The position numbers and the translations under genes were made by a program. A stretch of DNA of 5,005 nt from Candidatus Roizmanbacteria bacterium (GTDB lineage Bacteria > Patescibacteriota > Microgenomatia > UBA1406 > GWC2-37-13), in contig JACQRR010000064.1 in NCBI GenBank assembly GCA_016206365.1, positions 1 to 5,005 of the forward strand, given 5' to 3'. The notes beneath the pieces were generated by a model that saw only the letters and a list, made by a program, of their open reading frames with translations, did no database searches and was not told where the DNA came from. The number at the start of each line of letters is the position of its first letter. Positions within the stretch are counted from its first letter, which is position 1. Shown here piece by piece: positions 1 to 4,987 of the stretch.

Positions 1-587
1 ACAAATCCTCCGTTCGTACATTTTATTCCTCGGCCATGAGAAACTTCGCAGGCGGCCTTAAGTTGAGAATGATATTGCTCTGTTGTCCCGGCGTAAAATA
101 AAGCTTCTGAATTTTCCTCATTCTCCACCACCAATAATACCGGTCTATATTTATCAATTATCTCTCCAATGACTCTTTTATATGATTCAAGATCAGTAGG
201 TGGTGTAGTCGGTTGCTGCGGAGCTCCGTTATTGCGAACCGTCAGGACTAATTGCAAACCGGAATTGACAGCATTTTCACATTCAGAACAACTATAAGGC
301 CATTTATTGACAAAGATTGAGGCCGGTCGATAATAAACTACCCCCAAATTTTTAGCCAGCTTGGCCTTTTCAGGATTAGCAAACATCACCCCAAATGGAT
401 TCTCTGTTAAATCCGAGACTATCCCTTGAGTTAAAGTAACTTGAGTTGGAGAAACTTGATTTGAAGTGGTTTGCATAGGCGCTTCAGTAATCGGTACTCC
501 TAATCTTAACAATCTTCCCAGCCTCAACAATCTAAAAGTAAAAAATAAAAATACCAAAACCAAAATAGTTATTATTAAATTCTTCAT
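1..587 (-). CDS. Membrane-anchored TIM-barrel glycoside hydrolase-like protein, 5' part only
   Basis: This reading frame starts at ATG 587-585, the first start after an in-frame TGA at 608-606, and runs off the left edge after 195 codons. Residues 4-20 (LIITILVLVFLFFTF) form one hydrophobic helix followed by Arg/Leu-rich residues, which suggests a signal anchor. Residues 32-57 are rich in Thr, Ser, Gln and Pro and look like a linker. From about residue 66 the sequence resembles glycosidase-type TIM barrels: LGVVYYRP (81-88), a strand LQLVLTVRNN (111-120), then LLVVENEEN (151-159), where the Asn-Glu pair (N156-E157) sits where clan GH-A enzymes carry the acid/base Glu, followed by QLKAACEVSHGRGIKCTNGG. 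A cell-surface enzyme or binding protein acting on a glycan is inferred. The family (GH39-like, GH5-like or a catalytically dead relative) cannot be fixed because the nucleophile region is missing. A gap of about 120 bp separates it from the methyltransferase gene upstream. Confidence 0.7.
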   Translation of the reverse strand, partial: MKNLIITILVLVFLFFTFRLLRLGRLLRLGVPITEAPMQTTSNQVSPTQVTLTQGIVSDLTENPFGVMFANPEKAKLAKNLGVVYYRPASIFVNKWPYSCSECENAVNSGLQLVLTVRNNGAPQQPTTPPTDLESYKRVIGEIIDKYRPVLLVVENEENSEALFYAGTTEQYHSQLKAACEVSHGRGIKCTNGGF

Positions 588-632
588 ATCTACTTCGAGA
601 TTAAATCAACAGCTTCTTTCCAAACAACTTTT

Positions 633-661
633 ATTATATTCAAATTTTATACCAATACTAA
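633..661 (-). promoter_or_regulatory. Candidate promoter of the glycosidase-like gene
   Basis: On the minus strand, TATAAT (638-633) is preceded at 17 bp by TTAGTA (661-656), a weak -35. The start of transcription would be near 626, giving a leader of about 40 nt before ATG 587. The 588-706 gap is very AT-rich, so a chance TATAAT is quite possible. I see no strong Shine-Dalgarno before the ATG, and no hairpin with a T-run that would terminate the methyltransferase gene. Confidence 0.35.
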
Positions 662-706
662 AACAAAATCATAAAATTAATTTATCTTCAAATAAAATTA
701 AATCAA

Positions 707-1531
707 TTAATCCATTATATAAACAAGCCGTGGTGGAAAGGATCTTTCCATAAAACCTAAATATAAAATGTCAACCAGTTTAGGCATTCGTTCTCTGCTG
801 AATTCACCTTTTCTCCAAGCGACACTATAGCCACCATCAATAGTAAACCAAGGTATAGCGCCTATATGGGCTTCAGGATAATTTAAAGACGTATATAAAT
901 CTTGTTGACTGATATAATCATTTGGTAGATCATCTGGCCTATAAATAAGCCCATCCCTATGTTCAACTCCTCTACCTACATGGTCCAAAATAGCCACGCC
1001 GTCTTGGGAAAGTATGTCGTCAATCAATGGAAGTACTTCCAGTGCGGCATACGAATGATAGAGCCCGAAGCGAGAAAGGACTAAATCAAATATTCTACTT
1101 CCATCCTTTAAACTCTCAAGCACATCAAGGTAATGGCCGCTCAAAAACTCGTCGACTCCCGATTCAACAACCCAGTCTGAGAGCGATCCTTCCCCCGAAT
1201 GGGCCGTAACTTGCGCTTGTAAATCATGTTCCAACAATGCATCTCTTCCTTGACTTACCTTAGCCATCAGACCTCCAGTCCAAGCTGCACAGTCGTCTCC
1301 TGCTCCTATTTCTAATATATTAACCTTTCCTTTAGTTTGAGTTAAAGACCGCGCGACTTCAACCCAGGTTTGTTGACGCCAGGTAACTTTAGGCAAAAAA
1401 CCAGAGCCATAGCTCATTTTTTTTCTTCGTCCTAATTTATAGCGCTCCTGGCCAAGTAAGAGATTATATGCGCCTGGAATATCACGATTTTTGAGGGATA
1501 TTTGAAGCCGAGTCTCCAATTCAGCCGCCAT
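707..1531 (-). CDS. Class I SAM-dependent methyltransferase
   Basis: A protein of 274 residues with a Rossmann-type methyltransferase core. Motif I is VNILEIGAGDD (70-80), the glycine-rich SAM-binding loop after the first strand. FDLVLSRFGLYHSY (148-161) fits the strand 4 / motif IV region, and DGVAILDHVG (177-186) fits the strand 5 region. The first 65 residues are a separate segment with a basic patch (GRRKK, 34-38), and the C-terminal part (190-274) may close over the substrate. The substrate is not evident: there is no NPPY-type motif of DNA or N6-adenine enzymes and no neighbouring pathway gene to guide a guess. The ATG at 1531 is preferred because a TATAAT lies only about 10 bp upstream, leaving almost no leader. 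The gene follows the TrpR-like gene on the same strand, with a 30-bp palindrome in the intervening 145 bp, so it could be controlled by that regulator; this is inference. Confidence 0.8.
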   Translation of the reverse strand: MAAELETRLQISLKNRDIPGAYNLLLGQERYKLGRRKKMSYGSGFLPKVTWRQQTWVEVARSLTQTKGKVNILEIGAGDDCAAWTGGLMAKVSQGRDALLEHDLQAQVTAHSGEGSLSDWVVESGVDEFLSGHYLDVLESLKDGSRIFDLVLSRFGLYHSYAALEVLPLIDDILSQDGVAILDHVGRGVEHRDGLIYRPDDLPNDYISQQDLYTSLNYPEAHIGAIPWFTIDGGYSVAWRKGEFSRERMPKLVDILYLGFMERSFPPRLVYIMD

Positions 1532-1540
1532 AGTCTATCT

Positions 1541-1546
1541 ATTATA
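1541..1546 (-). promoter_or_regulatory. Candidate -10 of the methyltransferase gene (near-leaderless)
   Basis: On the minus strand the sequence ATGTATAATAG carries a consensus TATAAT at 1546-1541 with a TG one base upstream, an extended -10. Transcription would start at about 1534, only 3 nt before ATG 1531, so the mRNA would be leaderless or nearly so. No Shine-Dalgarno is visible. The -35 position has no good match, which is tolerated by extended -10 promoters. Confidence 0.45.
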
Positions 1547-1601
1547 CATTAATTTAATCAGTTTTCTCTATTTTAGCCTATCCTAACAGTTTATTTCAAT
1601 T

Positions 1602-1694
1602 CTTGTTACAATTAATTGATTAATTGTAACAAAATTCAGCTGGATCAGATATAATCGGGCTAAATCAATTAAATTGTTAACCTAAAACTTCCCT
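1602..1694. repeat. 93-bp direct repeat, copy 1 (TrpR-like 3' end, spacer and palindrome)
   Basis: These 93 bases recur without mismatch at 4913-5005, in the same orientation and 3,311 bp apart. Copy 1 contains, from right to left, the last five sense codons and stop of the TrpR-like gene, a 44-bp spacer and the 30-bp palindrome at 1603-1632. Identity ends one base outside the palindrome: the flanks TTTCAATT (here) and CAGATTA (copy 2) are unrelated. The right limit of the repeat is unknown because copy 2 reaches the window edge. Confidence 0.97.
1603..1632. promoter_or_regulatory. 30-bp palindrome downstream of the TrpR-like gene, probable operator
   Basis: Two perfect 14-base arms, TTGTTACAATTAAT and its reverse complement, are separated by TG. 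The core holds two TTAA centres 8 bp apart. In the E. coli trp operator two CTAG boxes are also 8 bp apart and allow two TrpR dimers to bind side by side, so this spacing suits the neighbouring TrpR-family protein. The site lies about 70 bp upstream of the methyltransferase ATG. It is not followed by a T-run in either direction, so it is a poor intrinsic terminator. Confidence 0.7.
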
Positions 1695-2117
1695 TTCCCA
1701 TTTTCTCTTCTTATGCTCCCACCTAAGTTGATGGTGGCCGATCTTAACGCCGGGTTGTATAAAAAGTTCTGCAAAAATATCTTCTAGGAAACCCAGCGCT
1801 TTCTCTTTTAGCAACATATTTTTGATAATCTCTACCAATTTTGTCTGTCTTTTATGAAACAGCAATCCGTATGTCACAACTGTTGCCGGTGAAACTTTTA
1901 GACTATCTGCTATGGTTCGATAGTCTAATCCCTTTATGAGAAGGTAGAAAATCGCAATTCGTTTGGCAATCATTATCTTCTCGGTGGGTGAAAATACATC
2001 CTCGATAAGAGCAAGAAATACGTCTTTTGATTTTGATCGTGAAAATACTTCAAAAAACAACTGATAAATTCGCATCAATACCTTTTCCTTAAGATATCTT
2101 TTGGAGATTCTTGTCAT
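1677..2117 (-). CDS. TrpR/YerC-family helix-turn-helix regulator
   Basis: With the ATG at 2117 this is a protein of 146 residues beginning MTRISKRYL, the start I recall for TrpR-like proteins of Patescibacteria. An alternative TTG at 2129 adds four residues but falls inside the palindrome and is less likely. Residues about 10-62 form the helical dimerisation part (LIEDVFSPTEKIMIAKRIAI), and 64-85 are the helix-turn-helix: DYRTIADSL, turn KVS, then recognition helix PATVVTYGL. Compared with E. coli TrpR, an Arg equivalent to Arg54 is kept (KRIAI), but the Arg84 region reads VVTYG with no Arg, so tryptophan binding is doubtful. A tail of about 40 residues ending in basic HKKRKWER exceeds the usual 100-110 residues of the family. 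The gene is flanked by two matching palindromes, which points to autoregulation. A second copy of its 3' end lies at the right window edge. Confidence 0.88.
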   Translation of the reverse strand: MTRISKRYLKEKVLMRIYQLFFEVFSRSKSKDVFLALIEDVFSPTEKIMIAKRIAIFYLLIKGLDYRTIADSLKVSPATVVTYGLLFHKRQTKLVEIIKNMLLKEKALGFLEDIFAELFIQPGVKIGHHQLRWEHKKRKWEREVLG

Positions 2118-2120
2118 AAT

Positions 2121-2150
2121 TTGTACCAATTAATTGATTAATTGGTACAA
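2121..2150. promoter_or_regulatory. 30-bp palindrome at the TrpR-like start, probable autoregulatory operator
   Basis: Two perfect 14-base arms, TTGTACCAATTAAT and its reverse complement, with a TG spacer. Compared with the palindrome at 1603-1632, two bases differ in each arm (AC versus TA) and the changes are matched in both arms, so symmetry is preserved. The outer GTAC recalls the GTAC ends of the E. coli trp operator. It ends 3 bp before ATG 2117, where a ribosome binding site would lie, and about 24 bp downstream of a candidate -10. Binding there would block transcription; as RNA, the hairpin would cover the translation start. Confidence 0.72.
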
Positions 2151-2173
2151 CTTTTTTTAAAAGTATTCAATGG

Positions 2174-2179
2174 ATTATA
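2174..2179 (-). promoter_or_regulatory. Candidate -10 of the TrpR-like gene
   Basis: The minus strand reads GATTATAATCC, giving TATAAT at 2179-2174. Transcription would start near 2167, leaving a leader of about 50 nt that contains the whole palindrome 2121-2150. The -35 region has no convincing match. The 8-base ATTATAAT is self-complementary, so a plus-strand -10 is equally possible on sequence alone; the gene's orientation favours minus. Confidence 0.4.
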
Positions 2180-2221
2180 ATCTACAAAATTTATGCTTTG
2201 GGTTCTGGAATAAGTCTAAAT

Positions 2222-2406
2222 ATTTTATACCCCTCTGCTTTCAAATTGCAAGGGTTTATGCCTAACCTTCCTTCGCTAAAGTTACGGAAGGGCACAGCGG
2301 AGCTTTAACCTGTGCCACCGAAGACCGCAAGGGCGAAGTGGCAAAGCTTCGGTAGGTATATACCCACTCCCGATTAAATCGGGATCAAAGCAGAATGGTA
2401 TATAAT
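2222..2406. repeat. Nested inverted-repeat element of about 180 bp, possible structured RNA or REP/MITE-like element
   Basis: This fills most of the 2151-2486 gap, where I see no gene. Outer arms TATACC (2226-2231) and CTGCTTT (2235-2241) pair with GGTATA (2397-2402) and AAAGCAG (2387-2393), with a 3/3 internal loop. A second, imperfect stem pairs GGGTTTATGCCTA (2252-2264) with TAGGTATATACCC (2353-2365). Inside, three hairpins follow one another: CCTTCC 2266-2271 with GGAAGG 2286-2291; GGCACAG 2291-2297 with CTGTGCC 2310-2316; ACCGAAG 2317-2323 with CTTCGGT 2347-2353. A further hairpin sits in the right arm (2368-2384). Together this is a multi-branched fold on a long stem. Motifs such as TTCGCTAAAG and CTTCGGTAGG resemble dispersed REP-like hairpins I recall from Patescibacteria. 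It lies 3' of the dockerin gene and 5' of the TrpR-like gene, so it may also end or insulate transcription. Confidence 0.65.
2368..2384. repeat. Perfect 7-bp-stem hairpin within the element
   Basis: TCCCGAT and ATCGGGA are separated by TAA. It interrupts the right arm of the larger inverted repeat, as a bulged hairpin would. There is no adjacent T-run on either strand, so it is not a clear terminator. Confidence 0.7.
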
Positions 2407-2486
2407 TGTCCAGGGAACAGATTTAATTACAGCTAGTTATTTTTTAACAACCTCATACCGAGCCGATATTTTGAGAGTAATTCTAG

Positions 2487-4118
2487 TCAGACTGCCTTAT
2501 TTGGGTCCAAAATATATTCCCACCAATCATTCAACTTGCCGTCTGGGCCAATGCCAGTAAATTTTGGCAAATGTCCAAACCAAAACTCATAATAACCGAT
2601 CTCAGAGCAATTCCAGGCATTACAATTTATTGATTTCAAGACATTTTCTGCCGCGCTCAAATTTGGATAGTCAAAAAAATTATCGCAGTAAGTTTCGACA
2701 TTGATAATGCTATCATATATATAGCCTTCAGGCGAATTCGGAGCATAATGTATCGAACCGCATCCACTGTAGTTAAAATTTGGCGATTGAGTCTTTACTA
2801 AGCCGAATTTATCCCAGCTATGCTCCAGCCTATTTTCTTCCCAGCTCCCGTAGACATTTGTCAGCGTTGCCTCGGCTCTGTGGCCAAAATCATGAACCAT
2901 ATTCTCAAGCCCATGCTCGTAAGAAAAACCCATGATGGGCATCAACTTGCTACAACTAGTTCCTCCCAACGGCGGCGAATTATACTCAAATCCGTTTGGA
3001 CCCGCAAGCCTCGACTCATAAAATCCAAACCAAGGACCTCCAAACAACCACAGTTCATCGACTTCTCCGCTGTTTACTCGATTGCAGACACTGTATGTTT
3101 CTAGTATTAAAGAATAGTCAGCCGTATCCGGAGAGTGACACGAGCTATTATCAGCCGTACATTGGAGATAGGTATTTTCATTGTAGATAAAGCCGTCCTC
3201 TTTTTTAATAAATTCATTTATTTCAATATTTTCGACGACCTGATAATTAATTCTATTTTGGGATAAGTTTTTAAACCAATCTACTGCTTCGTTTGTAGCA
3301 TCATACGGATTTTTCCACGCCTTATATTCGGTCAATTTTTGCTTGTTCTGTGAAGCTAGCACCGGGTCAAAAATTATGGTCAAAACTTTTTTATCGATCG
3401 TTCTGCCCAAGCCTCCCGGCGTGATCGCTGGCGTCGGAGAAGGAAAAGGAGAAGAACCAGGCAAAGGAGTTGGGCTTACAGCTGGCGCTTTTCCCAGCCA
3501 ATTAATCGTATCGTCGCCAGCATTTTTACCCAAGGAGAAAAGAGCCAGGGAAAAGTCTTGCGTATCGACAATCTTGTCCTCGTTGAGGTCTGCGTCGCTT
3601 AAGCTTTTACCTAAATTGCCTTTGATAAAAGAAAGATCGCGGGCGTTTATTTTTCCATCTTGAGGCGGTAAATCACCCAGCAAAATCGTATCGAAATCCA
3701 AATTGTAAAGGCCTCCCTCAAGCAAATAAAAGTTCGACTGAAAGCAATTCGCGCTGCTTTTATTGTAACCGCAAAAAACTTTCGCAACTCCTTTTAAAGG
3801 TTTAATCAGAAAAGAATATTTATTTGATGGGTCAAAATCTTGAACTTTAATATCAGAGGTAAATGCTTCACTAGCAGCTTCGCGGCTAAAAAGAGTCATC
3901 GGATAATCTTTGACTTTTTTTTGCTCGTCGAAGAGGCTGACATTTGCATATATCTTCGCCCCAGGCGGATGACTGCCTTGAATTTTTATCTTTAGAGTAA
4001 TCGTCTGACTGATGGCTCTCAATTTTGAAACCTGGCGCCTTTTGGTTAAAAAAAGACCGGTCAACAGAGACGTCGACAGCAATAAAGTTAGCGCCAAAAG
4101 CTTAATTGATTTTGTCAT
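2487..4118 (-). CDS. Membrane-anchored dockerin-type protein with unrecognised HDFGH domain
   Basis: A 543-residue surface protein. Residues 5-25 (IKLLALTLLLSTSLLTGLFLT) form a signal anchor. Residues 38-145 look like a beta-rich domain (LKIKIQGSHPPGAKIYANVSL). Residues 148-197 resemble a type I dockerin with two EF-hand-like repeats. The second loop, starting at D177 (DLNEDKIVDTQD), has acidic or Asn ligands at the expected places; the first (149-161) has one extra residue and prolines and may bind Ca2+ poorly. A Pro/Ser/Thr linker (211-236) leads to a C-terminal region of about 305 residues that I cannot assign. It contains WLFGGPWFGFYESR (357-370), MVHDFGHRAEATL (407-419), further histidines H433 and H457, and many cysteines. 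HDFGH (409-413) fits HxxxH metal binding with Asp in place of the HExxH Glu, so a metal-dependent hydrolase is possible but unproven. It overlaps the cohesin-like gene by 4 bp (ATGA), implying translational coupling and a joint role. Confidence 0.82.
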   Translation of the reverse strand: MTKSIKLLALTLLLSTSLLTGLFLTKRRQVSKLRAISQTITLKIKIQGSHPPGAKIYANVSLFDEQKKVKDYPMTLFSREAASEAFTSDIKVQDFDPSNKYSFLIKPLKGVAKVFCGYNKSSANCFQSNFYLLEGGLYNLDFDTILLGDLPPQDGKINARDLSFIKGNLGKSLSDADLNEDKIVDTQDFSLALFSLGKNAGDDTINWLGKAPAVSPTPLPGSSPFPSPTPAITPGGLGRTIDKKVLTIIFDPVLASQNKQKLTEYKAWKNPYDATNEAVDWFKNLSQNRINYQVVENIEINEFIKKEDGFIYNENTYLQCTADNSSCHSPDTADYSLILETYSVCNRVNSGEVDELWLFGGPWFGFYESRLAGPNGFEYNSPPLGGTSCSKLMPIMGFSYEHGLENMVHDFGHRAEATLTNVYGSWEENRLEHSWDKFGLVKTQSPNFNYSGCGSIHYAPNSPEGYIYDSIINVETYCDNFFDYPNLSAAENVLKSINCNAWNCSEIGYYEFWFGHLPKFTGIGPDGKLNDWWEYILDPNKAV

Positions 4119-4693
4119 AAACTTACCACTACTTCATTTTCACTCTGAATTTTATCTAGCCTTATTCCTTCAAAATAAACTTGAGTCTCCTCGTCGTCTA
4201 TTTTTATCACCCCCTGCTCATAGGGTTTTTTTAAATATAGGTCAATTTCAACAATGGGCTTATCCAAAAGCCCGTAAGTCTTACCCTCCTCAACGTCGGC
4301 AATACAGCTTATTTCAACTCCATCCTTGTTTATATTTTTTCTGGGGCATAATCCAAGGCTTCCTCCATTAATCACGTCCGTAACATCAAAAACTTGAGCT
4401 GGTATGGATAAAGATATATCTGTAGCATCAAACCTTATTGGCCTATCGGCTGTAACAAATAATGACAAAATGAAACTTCTCGCCGATTTTTTTCTAAGTT
4501 GGGGCTTGAGAAAAGTCCTATCTGCTGACTTTATGATATTTTCTTTAGGCTTTATCGGTGTAACTTGTGTAGGTATGATTTTAGTCCGCTCTGCTTTTTT
4601 GCTGTATGTATTCGACAATAAAAAGATAATAAGAATTAACTGTAAAACAATTAAACCGACCAAAATAAACGGCAATATTTTCTTTTTTTCCAT
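4115..4693 (-). CDS. Membrane-anchored cohesin-like domain protein
   Basis: A 192-residue protein with a basic N-terminus (MEKKK) and one membrane helix at 7-27 (LPFILVGLIVLQLILIIFLL), then a Lys/Thr/Pro linker (31-65). Residues 70-192 read as an all-beta cohesin / carbohydrate-binding-like fold: ARSFILSLFVTADRPIRFDATDISLSIPAQVFDV shows the cohesin pattern in which strands flank a segment describing 'potential' values, and PIVEIDLYLKKPYEQGVIKIDD matches the later strands; GGSLGLCP follows the DVTDV strand as GSLF often does in cohesins. It probably anchors or docks a partner at the cell surface. The dockerin protein encoded by the overlapping next gene is the obvious candidate. The assignment is by pattern, with low expected sequence identity. 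The ATG at 4693 is supported by GAGGG four bases upstream. Confidence 0.72.
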   Translation of the reverse strand: MEKKKILPFILVGLIVLQLILIIFLLSNTYSKKAERTKIIPTQVTPIKPKENIIKSADRTFLKPQLRKKSARSFILSLFVTADRPIRFDATDISLSIPAQVFDVTDVINGGSLGLCPRKNINKDGVEISCIADVEEGKTYGLLDKPIVEIDLYLKKPYEQGVIKIDDEETQVYFEGIRLDKIQSENEVVVSL

Positions 4694-4697
4694 CTTA

Positions 4698-4702
4698 CCC
4701 TC
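4698..4702 (-). promoter_or_regulatory. Shine-Dalgarno site of the cohesin-like gene
   Basis: The minus strand reads GAGGGTAAGATG, with GAGGG four bases before the ATG. It is the clearest ribosome binding site in the window and fixes the start. A TATAGA preceded by TG (4710-4705) lies just upstream, but a promoter there would start transcription inside this site, so the real promoter is probably further upstream. Confidence 0.6.
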
Positions 4703-4752
4703 ATTCTATACAAATCTTAAACTGAGAACAAGGAGTCCGCACTCTTAGGCGT

Positions 4753-4769
4753 AAGACTTCACAAGTCTT
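4753..4769. repeat. Small hairpin upstream of the cohesin-like gene
   Basis: AAGACTT and AAGTCTT form a perfect 7-bp stem with a 3-base loop. On the plus strand a run of five T follows after a gap of some 7 bases, too far for a standard intrinsic terminator. It belongs to the hairpin cluster filling 4741-4912, where I see no gene. Confidence 0.5.
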
Positions 4770-4787
4770 GACACAGTTTTTATCCGT

Positions 4788-4825
4788 CATGCTGGAGATC
4801 CGATGAATATCGGATCGATAGCATG
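4788..4825. repeat. Two-step hairpin (REP-like), unit 1
   Basis: CATGCT (4788-4793) pairs with AGCATG (4820-4825). After a 3/3 internal loop, GATCCGAT (4797-4804) pairs with ATCGGATC (4809-4816) around a GAAT loop. The start GTCATGCTG and the later CGGAGTTTACCC resemble a dispersed palindromic repeat common in environmental bacterial genomes, here decayed; this resemblance is from memory. Confidence 0.65.
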
Positions 4826-4855
4826 TTATAAAAGATTCTATCGTCGCGGAGTTTA

Positions 4856-4873
4856 CCCCGATGAATATCGCGG
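4856..4873. repeat. Hairpin (REP-like), unit 2
   Basis: CCCCGAT pairs with ATCGCGG with one C-C mismatch around the loop GAAT. The 13 bases CCGATGAATATCG (4858-4870) repeat those at 4800-4812 in unit 1, so both hairpins share loop and upper stem. They look like two units of one repeat family. Confidence 0.55.
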
Positions 4874-4913
4874 CTCGAACAGCAGCATTATGTACCAGTC
4901 ACAGTCAGATTAC

Positions 4914-4943
4914 TTGTTACAATTAATTGATTAATTGTAACAA
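4914..4943. promoter_or_regulatory. 30-bp palindrome, second copy, upstream of the cohesin-dockerin operon
   Basis: Identical to 1603-1632, with 14-base arms around TG. Here the next gene on the minus strand is the cohesin-like gene, whose ATG is about 220 bp away. It may therefore act on that operon, or simply be the downstream end of the second TrpR-like locus. Confidence 0.6.
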
Positions 4944-4987
4944 AATTCAGCTGGATCAGATATAATCGGGCTAAATCAATTAAATTG

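Noticed and set aside
466..753. Plus-strand reading frame of 95 codons
   Set aside because: It overlaps the N-terminal part of the glycosidase-like gene and the AT-rich gap; composition is Asn/Lys/Leu-rich and shows no domain, as expected for a shadow frame.
1626..1656. Plus-strand TATAAT at 1650-1655 beside the palindrome, as an antisense promoter into the TrpR-like gene
   Set aside because: The nearest -35-like bases (TTGTAA in the palindrome arm) are about 20 bp away, too far, and no plus-strand gene follows. The block is better read as part of a minus-strand module.
1603..2150. CRISPR-like array from the repeated palindromes
   Set aside because: Only two or three copies, separated by genes rather than by uniform spacers.
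2121..2160. Palindrome followed by a T-run (CTTTTTTT) on the plus strand as an intrinsic terminator
   Set aside because: No plus-strand gene lies upstream, the stem is AT-rich, and the same palindrome at 1603-1632 has no T-run. An operator fits better.
2407..2486. Terminator of the dockerin gene
   Set aside because: Only a weak GTTA/TAAC pairing around a T-stretch is visible after the stop codon; not enough to call.
3343..3663. Plus-strand reading frame of 106 codons antisense to the dockerin linker
   Set aside because: Its Gly/Val-rich stretch is the reverse complement of the Pro/Ser linker and dockerin codons; no start signal or domain.
4012..4748. Plus-strand reading frames antisense to the cohesin-like gene
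   Set aside because: Hydrophobic stretches are the reverse complement of the membrane-helix codons of the minus-strand genes; the minus-strand frames have clear domains and a Shine-Dalgarno site.
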